From Arcobacter sp. (GTDB lineage: Bacteria > Campylobacterota > Campylobacteria > Campylobacterales > Arcobacteraceae), in NCBI GenBank assembly GCA_024228275.1, contig JAAETO010000108.1:1-33068 (forward strand): a stretch of 33,068 bases of DNA. Direction: 5' to 3'. Position 1 is the first letter of the stretch. The number at the start of each line of letters is the position of its first letter. The position numbers and the translations under genes are program-made. The notes under the pieces are model-generated. The model made no database searches. It saw only the letters and a list, made by a program, of their open reading frames with translations, and was not told the origin of the DNA. This document shows, in pieces, positions 26,101 through 33,068 of this stretch.

Positions 26101-28830
26101 ATGGATTACAAAGATAGTTTATTACTACCAAAAACAAAATTTCCAATGCGAGGGAATTTACCTCAAAATGAGCCAAAAAGATATAAGCTTTGGGATGAAC
26201 AAAAAGTTTACGATAAGATGAAAGCTAATAGAAATGGTGCTGATTCATTTACATTGCATGATGGCCCTCCTTATGCAAATGGACACATTCATATTGGTCA
26301 TGCTTTAAATAAAATTTTAAAAGATATTATTAATAAATTTCATTATTTTGATGGAAAATCAATTAGATATGTTCCAGGTTGGGATTGTCATGGTTTACCA
26401 ATTGAACAAAAAGTTGAAGAGAAAATAGGAAGTACAAAGAAAAAAGAACTTCCTAAATCAAAATTAAGACAGTTATGTAGAGATCATGCATCTAGATTTG
26501 TAGATATTCAAAGAGATGAATTTAAAAAATTAGGTGTTATTGCAGATTGGGAAAACCCTTACTTAACAATGGATTTTAAATTTGAGGCTAATATTTATAG
26601 AGAGTTATGTGCAATTGCTAATCAAGGATTATTGATTCAACGATCTAAGCCAGTTTATTGGTCATGGGCTGCACAAACTGCACTTGCTGAAGCAGAAGTT
26701 GAATATGAAGATAAAACATCTCCATCTATATACGTTGCTTTTAAGCATGAATCACTTGACGCTTCTTTGATAATTTGGACTACAACTCCTTGGACATTAC
26801 CTGCTAATACAGGTATTGCTTTAAATTCTGAAGAAGAGTATGTTCTGACATCTGATAAGTTTATTGTTGCTAAAAAACTTTATAATTCTTTAATTGAAAA
26901 TGAAGTTATATCAGGTGAAATTGTAAACAATATATGCCCTAAAGAGTTAGAAAATTCAAATGCAATTAATCCTTTAAATGGAAGAAATTCAAAAGTTATA
27001 TTAGCTGATCACGTTGAAATGGAATCAGGTTCTGGTGCTGTTCATACAGCTCCTGGACATGGTGAGGATGATTATAAAGTAGGGCTTCAGTATGGATTAG
27101 ATGTAATCATGCCTGTTGACGCTTTTGGTAAATATGATGAAACTATCATTAGAGAGAAACTTTTTAAAGATACTGACAAATATTTAGGTATAAATGTATT
27201 TAAAGCAAATGAATTAATTTTAGAAGAGTTAGGTAGTGCTTTATTAAAAAGAGTTGATATTAGACACTCTTATCCTCATTGTTGGAGAACACATACTCCA
27301 ATTATCTTTAGAGCAACTAAACAGTGGTTTATATCAATTGATGATGAATATGGAAAAGAGAATAAAACACTTAGAGATAATGCTCTAAAAGTTGTAGAAG
27401 ATTTAACTTTTTATCCTCAATGGGGTAGAAATAGATTAAAATCAATGCTTGATGGAAGGCCTGATTGGTGTATTTCTAGACAAAGAGATTGGGGTGTACC
27501 TATTGCATTTTTTAGAAATAAAAAGACTGATGAAATTATATTTGATGAAAAAGTGTTAAATTATACTGCTATGATCTTTGAACAAAAAGGTTGTGACGCT
27601 TGGTATGATTTAGAGATCTCGGAATTATTGTATCCAGGTAGTGGATATAATCCAGAAGATTTAGAAAAAACTGTAGATATTTTAGATGTATGGTTTGATT
27701 CAGGTTCAACTCAAAATGCTGTATTAAGAAGTAGAAATTATGATGCAGGTAATTTCCCAGCTGATATGTATTTAGAAGGAAGTGATCAACATAGAGGTTG
27801 GTTCCAATCTTCACTATTAACTACTTTAGCATCTTCTGAAATTGCACCTTATAAATCTATTTTAACACATGGATTCACTGTAGATGAAAAAGGTGAAAAA
27901 ATGTCGAAGTCAAAAGGAAATGTTGTTGCACCTGATAAAGTGATGAAACAATATGGTTCTGAAATTTTAAGGCTATGGGTTGCAATGAGTGATTATCAAT
28001 CGGATTTAAAGATTTCAGATAATATTTTAAAACAAAATGCTGAACTTTATAGAAAAATTCGTAACACGGCAAGATTTTTACTTGCTAATATTGATGATTT
28101 AGATGAAATCCTACCAATAGAAAAAATGGGTGAACTAGATAAATGGGCATTAAATAAAGCAAAAAGAGTTTTTGATGAAATTGAAGCTTCTTTTAAAATA
28201 TACGAATTTTCAAAAGGTTTAAATAAGCTAAATAACTTTTTAGTAGTTGATTTATCTGGTATATATTTAGATGTTTGCAAAGATAGATTATATTGTGATA
28301 AAAAAGATGATATTCATAGAAGAAGTTCTCAAAGTGCTATGGCAATGATAGCTAAAAAGCTTATCTCAACACTTTCTTGTATCTTAACATATACTATGGA
28401 TGAACTTTTAGAATATGCTCCTAGCTTTATAAAAGGAGACGCAAAAGATATATTTGATTATGTTAGATACGACTTACCTGAAGTTGAAAGTAATCTTAAT
28501 GAAGATATATTGTTAAATGCTAAAGAAAAGTTTTCTGAAGCAATTGATACACTTAAAAAAGACAAGGTTATTAAATCTACATTAGAACTTAATTTATATA
28601 CTAATAGTGAAGATGTATTAAATTTAGATGAACTTGAACTATCTGATTGGTTTCTAGTTAGTTCTGTAACGAAAAATAAACAAAGCATTGATATACTTGG
28701 AAATTTTGAAATAGATGGTAAAGAGTTTAAAATTTATAAGTCTGAAAATTCAAAATGTCCTAGATGTTGGAAGTTTACTTCATCAGAAGAAGATAAACTT
28801 TGTAAAAGATGTGAAAGTGTATTAAAATAG
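26101..28830 (+). CDS. ileS: Isoleucyl-tRNA synthetase
   Basis: DGPPYANGHIHIGHALNKILKDIINK (HIGH), WDCHGLPIE, DVWFDSGSTQ, KMSKSKGNVV (KMSKS), C-terminal Zn ligands CPRCWK...CKRCESVL. Confidence 0.98.
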   Translation: MDYKDSLLLPKTKFPMRGNLPQNEPKRYKLWDEQKVYDKMKANRNGADSFTLHDGPPYANGHIHIGHALNKILKDIINKFHYFDGKSIRYVPGWDCHGLPIEQKVEEKIGSTKKKELPKSKLRQLCRDHASRFVDIQRDEFKKLGVIADWENPYLTMDFKFEANIYRELCAIANQGLLIQRSKPVYWSWAAQTALAEAEVEYEDKTSPSIYVAFKHESLDASLIIWTTTPWTLPANTGIALNSEEEYVLTSDKFIVAKKLYNSLIENEVISGEIVNNICPKELENSNAINPLNGRNSKVILADHVEMESGSGAVHTAPGHGEDDYKVGLQYGLDVIMPVDAFGKYDETIIREKLFKDTDKYLGINVFKANELILEELGSALLKRVDIRHSYPHCWRTHTPIIFRATKQWFISIDDEYGKENKTLRDNALKVVEDLTFYPQWGRNRLKSMLDGRPDWCISRQRDWGVPIAFFRNKKTDEIIFDEKVLNYTAMIFEQKGCDAWYDLEISELLYPGSGYNPEDLEKTVDILDVWFDSGSTQNAVLRSRNYDAGNFPADMYLEGSDQHRGWFQSSLLTTLASSEIAPYKSILTHGFTVDEKGEKMSKSKGNVVAPDKVMKQYGSEILRLWVAMSDYQSDLKISDNILKQNAELYRKIRNTARFLLANIDDLDEILPIEKMGELDKWALNKAKRVFDEIEASFKIYEFSKGLNKLNNFLVVDLSGIYLDVCKDRLYCDKKDDIHRRSSQSAMAMIAKKLISTLSCILTYTMDELLEYAPSFIKGDAKDIFDYVRYDLPEVESNLNEDILLNAKEKFSEAIDTLKKDKVIKSTLELNLYTNSEDVLNLDELELSDWFLVSSVTKNKQSIDILGNFEIDGKEFKIYKSENSKCPRCWKFTSSEEDKLCKRCESVLK

Positions 28831-28941
28831 ATGTTTGAAAATGAAGTTACACTGTCCTTTATATTTTTAACTATAGCGGTTATTTTAGTATTCATAGCTA
28901 TAGGTGTAATTTTAATAAATAAAAAATCGAAAAAAGGTTAA
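28831..28941 (+). CDS. 36-aa putative single-pass membrane protein
   Basis: MFENEVTLSFIFLTIAVILVFIAIGVILINKKSKKG; ATG directly abuts the ileS TAG stop; hydrophobic helix followed by a Lys-rich tail. Below the ORF-track cutoff. Confidence 0.55.
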   Translation: MFENEVTLSFIFLTIAVILVFIAIGVILINKKSKKG

Positions 28942-28946
28942 TTAAA

Positions 28947-29225
28947 ATGATGCCATTTAGTGATGAAGATTTAAGACCACCAGTTGCTTCTATTATCAAA
29001 ACAAAGATTGCACCAATGTTAGCTAGGGATGGTGGAGCTATAGAACTATTAGATATTATTAATGGAAAAATATTCATTCAGTTGAAGGGTGCTTGCGTTG
29101 GTTGTAGTGCTAGTGGAAGTACACTAAAATTTATTGTTGAAAAAGAATTGAAAAGTGCAATTCATCCCGAACTTATAATTATAAATGTACCAAATGGTAT
29201 GGAAGATAAATTGCAGGAGCTATAA
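28947..29225 (+). CDS. NifU C-terminal domain-type Fe-S scaffold protein
   Basis: KIAPMLARDGGAIELLDIINGKIFIQLKGACVGCSASGSTLKFIVEKEL; conserved CxxC. Confidence 0.92.
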   Translation: MMPFSDEDLRPPVASIIKTKIAPMLARDGGAIELLDIINGKIFIQLKGACVGCSASGSTLKFIVEKELKSAIHPELIIINVPNGMEDKLQEL

Positions 29226-29227
29226 GA

Positions 29228-29821
29228 ATGATTAATGAGAATAGATTGCTTGATGAAGCAAATACATTTTTTATAGAAAGAAAATTTGATAAGGCTTTAT
29301 TTATATATTCGCAATTATCATCAAATTTTCCAGATAATAAAGAATACCCTATATATGCACTTTTTTGTGATATAGCAAGTGAAGATGTTGATAAAGCAAT
29401 ATCTTTATATGATTATTTTAGTCTTGTAAAAGAAGAAAATATTGAAGAAGCTATTACTTATGTAGAAGATGTAGTCCATGCATACGATGGTGATGTAGAC
29501 AAAATGATGGAAATGTTACAAGATTTAAGTAACTCAAATGTTGATACCTTAGATGCAATAAAGTATGCAGATTTTAAAGTACTAATAAAATCAAGAGGCT
29601 CTTTTAGAATTGCTTTTGAAGATATAATGTTTTCAACAAAAGTTGCAATTGAGTCAAAAGAAGATTTTTTTGATTTTGTAGAAAAATTAATAGAAAATGA
29701 TTTTAATACTACTGCATATTCGTATTTAGATGGATTTAATGAATATTTTTCTTATGATACTAAGATTGAAGAGTTATATAAAAAATTAGAAAAGAAACAA
29801 CTTGCAAATAATCATAAATAA
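29228..29821 (+). CDS. Uncharacterised helical (TPR-like) protein
   Basis: ORF of 197 aa between nifU-like and murE; N-terminal repeat-like LLDEANTFFIERKFDKALFIYSQLSSNFPDNKE. Confidence 0.7.
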   Translation: MINENRLLDEANTFFIERKFDKALFIYSQLSSNFPDNKEYPIYALFCDIASEDVDKAISLYDYFSLVKEENIEEAITYVEDVVHAYDGDVDKMMEMLQDLSNSNVDTLDAIKYADFKVLIKSRGSFRIAFEDIMFSTKVAIESKEDFFDFVEKLIENDFNTTAYSYLDGFNEYFSYDTKIEELYKKLEKKQLANNHK

Positions 29822-31088
29822 TCAAACTTTTACGGATGACTCTAAAGAGGCTAAGTCTGGAATTACTTTTGTTATTTCAAAACAGAATAAAAAATATTTG
29901 GAAGATGCAAAAAATTCAGGTTGTACTAATTTCGTAGATGCAAAAGATTTATCATCTTATTTAGATTTAACATCTATTAAAATTGTAGGTATAACAGGTA
30001 CTAATGGTAAAACTACTACAGCTGCAGCAATTTATTCTATATTATTAGATTTAGGATATAAAGTTGCTTTACAAGGCACTAGAGGTTTTTTTATAAATGA
30101 TCAAAGAGTAGAAGAATATACTTTAACTACGCCAGTACAACTTGAAAACTTTGCAAATATACAAAGAGCAATTGAAAATGAATGTGATTTTTTTGTAATG
30201 GAAGTTAGTTCTCATGCAATTGAGCAAAAAAGAATTGAAGGCTTAAGCTTCGAATTAAAAGTTCATACGAATATAACGAGAGACCATCTTGATTATCATA
30301 AAACAATAGAAGAGTATATTAATATAAAGAATTCTTTTTTTGATGATGAAACAAAAAAATTAATTAATAAAGATGATCAAAAAATAAAATTTAACTCTAA
30401 AAATGCATATTCTTACTCTTTAGATAATCCTTCAACTTATAAAGTTGGTGCTTACTCTTTTAAAAATGGTATGAGTGTAATGCTTTCAAAAATTGAGCAA
30501 ATAGAATCTTTTTCTTCTTCAATGATGGGTATTTTTAATATTTATAATTTAACTGCTGCAATTGCAAGTGTTGATATAATTACTGATAAAAGATTAGATG
30601 AAATTTGTCAAGTAGTAGAAAATTTTGCTGGAGTTAGTGGAAGAATGGAAATAGTATCATCAAAGCCACTTATTATAGTTGACTTTGCTCATACACCTGA
30701 TGGAATGAAAGAGGTTTATGAAAGTTTTAATCATAAAGATATTATTACAGTTTTTGGTGCAGGTGGAGATAGAGATAAAGACAAAAGGCCTCTAATGGGC
30801 CAAATTGCATCTAATTTTGCAAAAACAATAATTATTACTTCTGATAACCCAAGGTTTGAAGATCCTGATTTAATTATAGAAGATATTTGTGAAGGAATCA
30901 AAAACAAAGATAATTTAATTATTGAAGTAAATAGAAAAGAAGCAATTAAGAAAGCAGTAGAATTAGGATATGAGAATATCAATAGTGTAGTATTAATTTT
31001 AGGAAAAGGTGACGAGCCTCATCAAACTATTTATGATAAGAAATTCCCTTTAATTGATAAAGATGAAGTTTTAAAGCATATTAATTAA
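29802..31088 (+). CDS. murE: UDP-N-acetylmuramoyl-L-alanyl-D-glutamate--2,6-diaminopimelate ligase
   Basis: GITGTNGKTTTAAAIYSIL, TTPVQLENF, EVSSHAIEQKRIEGL, NITRDHLDYH, DFAHTPDGM, TSDNPRFEDP (DNPR, meso-DAP type). TTG start, 20-nt overlap with upstream ORF. Confidence 0.95.
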   Translation: MQIIINNQTFTDDSKEAKSGITFVISKQNKKYLEDAKNSGCTNFVDAKDLSSYLDLTSIKIVGITGTNGKTTTAAAIYSILLDLGYKVALQGTRGFFINDQRVEEYTLTTPVQLENFANIQRAIENECDFFVMEVSSHAIEQKRIEGLSFELKVHTNITRDHLDYHKTIEEYINIKNSFFDDETKKLINKDDQKIKFNSKNAYSYSLDNPSTYKVGAYSFKNGMSVMLSKIEQIESFSSSMMGIFNIYNLTAAIASVDIITDKRLDEICQVVENFAGVSGRMEIVSSKPLIIVDFAHTPDGMKEVYESFNHKDIITVFGAGGDRDKDKRPLMGQIASNFAKTIIITSDNPRFEDPDLIIEDICEGIKNKDNLIIEVNRKEAIKKAVELGYENINSVVLILGKGDEPHQTIYDKKFPLIDKDEVLKHIN

Positions 31089-32125
31089 TAATATGCTTTT
31101 ATTATAATTCCTTTATTGTTTTTCTTGGATTTTACATAATAATTTGTTGGTGTAAGTACAATATCTTCACCTAAAGCATTTTTGACGTACCAAGATGTTT
31201 CTAAAACTCTTTCTCTTGATAACCCTCGATATAAGTACTCTTCTACTCTTTGTTTAAACAAATTTTCATGAGATTTTATATCAGACTTTAACTTATTAAA
31301 AATTATATTGTCATCTTCTGCAAGTACAGGAATAATTTCAAACCTTATGGCTTCATTATTATTTTGCAAGAATGTAGATAAATTTGCTTTACAACTTTTT
31401 GTCGGAAAAACATCACCTGCTTTAAAGTCATAACATTTAAGTGTTTTGAATTTTTGAGAGTTATAAAAAGTTTTAAAATTTTCCTTGTTAAGCGGCACTA
31501 TTTTTGTTACAATTTTTTCTTTGATTACTTCTTTAATTATCTTTTTTACTTTGTTTTCTTCTTTTGTCTTATTATTAATGCTATTTTCATTTGTAAGCTT
31601 ATCGTTTTCTATAATATTATTTGTATTAAGCGATATATCTTTTGTATTATTTGTCGAAGGATAATTTATATTTAAATTTATATCATTGACTACATTTTTT
31701 AAATTATCTTTATCATTAAAATTATCAGCTACTATATTCTCCTGTAATATTTCATTTTTTTGAATATCTAAAATATTCTTACTTGTAAATAAATATATAA
31801 CAAATACAAAGAGAAAAATAGCTACAAAAGATGTGAAATATATATATTTATTTATATTATTATTTTGTGTTTTTTTATCTTTAATTGTAGGAATATTTAC
31901 CTTATCATTGATAGGGCTTTCTTTTTCAACTTTTTCTTTTTTAGGAGTCACTATTCCATCTTCTGAAGGTTTAGATTTATTATCTTCATTATTTATGTCA
32001 GATTTATTTTGATTTTTTTTCATTGAAGATTTTTTTATCTCTTCTTTTAGTTTCTCTTCTATCTCTTCTTTTGATATAGTTTTATTGAGAATCTCTTTTA
32101 ATTGTTGTGATTTATCTTTGTCCAC
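31085..32125 (-). CDS. Uncharacterised membrane-anchored protein with long low-complexity spacer
   Basis: Charged N-terminus, TM YIYFTSFVAIFLFVFVIYLF, Asn/Lys-rich linker, conserved-looking C-terminus (KTFYNSQKFKTLKCYDFKAGDVFPTKSCKANL...ERVLETSWYVKNALGEDIVLTPTNYYV). Confidence 0.7.
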   Translation of the reverse strand: MDKDKSQQLKEILNKTISKEEIEEKLKEEIKKSSMKKNQNKSDINNEDNKSKPSEDGIVTPKKEKVEKESPINDKVNIPTIKDKKTQNNNINKYIYFTSFVAIFLFVFVIYLFTSKNILDIQKNEILQENIVADNFNDKDNLKNVVNDINLNINYPSTNNTKDISLNTNNIIENDKLTNENSINNKTKEENKVKKIIKEVIKEKIVTKIVPLNKENFKTFYNSQKFKTLKCYDFKAGDVFPTKSCKANLSTFLQNNNEAIRFEIIPVLAEDDNIIFNKLKSDIKSHENLFKQRVEEYLYRGLSRERVLETSWYVKNALGEDIVLTPTNYYVKSKKNNKGIIIKAYY

Positions 32126-32214
32126 TTTTTACCTTTTAGAGTAAATAATATAATTACATTATATTAATATCACTTTTTACCCTAATATTTCTTTAATAAA
32201 ATCAAATATATCAA

Positions 32215-33068
32215 TTATTCTCTATTTTTTAGAAAAATAAATAGAATTAAAGAAATAACAGCTAAAAATAGAGGATAAAAATATAAATATTCTTTTAATG
32301 TAATTTTGTTATTATCAATTTTACTCTTTTCTAGAGTATCAATATCTTTATATATTTTAGTTAAATTATCTTTTGTATACGCAATATAAGATTTTGCATT
32401 TGTTTCTTGCGCAATTTTATGTAATATAATTTTATTAGATTCTCCTATACCAATTGTATAAACTTTTATTGAATGTTTTTTTAAGAGTTTTAATATTACA
32501 TCTAGTGGTATAGTACTTGAGTTGTCTTGACCATCACTTAATAATATTATTATTTTTGATTTAGCTTTAGATGTTTTTAAAATGCTTATTCCTGATGCCA
32601 AAGAATCAATCATAGCAGTTTTATCTCCTACGATCCCAACTTCAAGATAATCAATTATAGATTTTTGAGCTTCTTTATCAAAACTTAGTGGTGTGGCCAT
32701 CATAACTGAACTTCCAAAAACAACAATTGCAATATTATCATTTACTCTTTTAGGAAGAAAATCTTTTACTATATCTTTTACAACTGTAAATCTATTTTCG
32801 TTTTGATTGTTTTTATTAAATCCTAACTCTTTCATCGATCCACTAGTATCTAAACTTAGTACAATATCTATACCATCTTTTTTTATAAGTTGAGTATTGA
32901 ATTTTTTATATGGTGAGGCTAATGCAATTATAGAAGAAATTATAACTATGTATTTTAATATAGATACTAATATATAAGATTTATATTGATTTTGTTCAAA
33001 AATATTAAGGTGAGGTATTATATATGTGGGGATTTTTGCTTTACAAAAAATTGAACAAAATATAAAAA
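32215..33068 (-). CDS. VWA-domain membrane protein, BatA-like; N-terminus beyond right window edge
   Basis: Reading frame stays open to the window end: ...NIFEQNQYKSYILVSILKYIVIISSIIALASPYKKFNTQLIKKDGIDIVLSLDTSGSMKELGFNKN..., giving the MIDAS DTSGS upstream of the ORF-track start; C-terminal TM YLYFYPLFLAVISLILFIFL. Confidence 0.88.
   Translation of the reverse strand, partial: FIFCSIFCKAKIPTYIIPHLNIFEQNQYKSYILVSILKYIVIISSIIALASPYKKFNTQLIKKDGIDIVLSLDTSGSMKELGFNKNNQNENRFTVVKDIVKDFLPKRVNDNIAIVVFGSSVMMATPLSFDKEAQKSIIDYLEVGIVGDKTAMIDSLASGISILKTSKAKSKIIILLSDGQDNSSTIPLDVILKLLKKHSIKVYTIGIGESNKIILHKIAQETNAKSYIAYTKDNLTKIYKDIDTLEKSKIDNNKITLKEYLYFYPLFLAVISLILFIFLKNRE

Noticed and set aside
27569-28688. 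Four minus-strand ORFs inside ileS
   Set aside because: Antisense to ileS, whose catalytic motifs are intact throughout.
30731-30982. Minus-strand 83-aa ORF inside murE
   Set aside because: Antisense to conserved murE motifs.
31454-31675. Plus-strand 73-aa Phe/Ile/Cys-rich ORF
   Set aside because: Antisense to the Asn/Lys-rich spacer of the 31085-32125 gene; composition is explained by reverse reading.
1-33068. CRISPR arrays, transposases/IS ends, prophage or integron structures
   Set aside because: No regularly spaced repeats, transposase/integrase motifs or flanking target duplications were seen; the tRNA cluster shows no adjacent integrase.

Overview
The window is AT-rich DNA with gene order and protein types typical of Campylobacterota, probably Arcobacter-like (inferred from protein character; no search was run). 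No CRISPR array, prophage, IS element or rRNA was seen. Housekeeping genes include lepA (cut by the left edge), an OmpA-family protein, prs, mnmA, folK, an M24 peptidase, aroQ, an mqnF-like amidohydrolase, sppA, four tRNAs (Asp, Val, Glu, Lys), a CinA-type amidohydrolase, an Mqo-like oxidoreductase, ileS, a NifU-type scaffold, murE and a VWA protein (cut by the right edge). The most interesting part is a ~13 kb minus-strand block (9.7-23.1 kb) that looks like an acetate/carboxylate sensing, uptake and activation island. It holds a Cache-domain histidine kinase, an OmpR-type response regulator, DUF4212, an ActP-like Na+/solute symporter, two tandem copies of a [cNMP-binding/CBS/DUF294 nucleotidyltransferase + DEDDh exonuclease] module, ackA, pta and a second ackA. 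Reading the intergenic regions by eye, I found the same promoter architecture in front of both the symporter operon and pta: GCTA-N7-GCTA-N11-TATACT, two direct repeats 11 bp apart at identical distance from a TATACT -10. This predicts a shared operator, plausibly for the neighbouring response regulator. Secondary observations are a cysteine-rich orphan protein with a perfect 19-bp palindrome over its promoter and an apparently leaderless start, a candidate ncRNA between mnmA and prs, an unlisted 36-aa membrane ORF after ileS, and a VWA ORF whose metal-binding motif is missing from the supplied ORF track.
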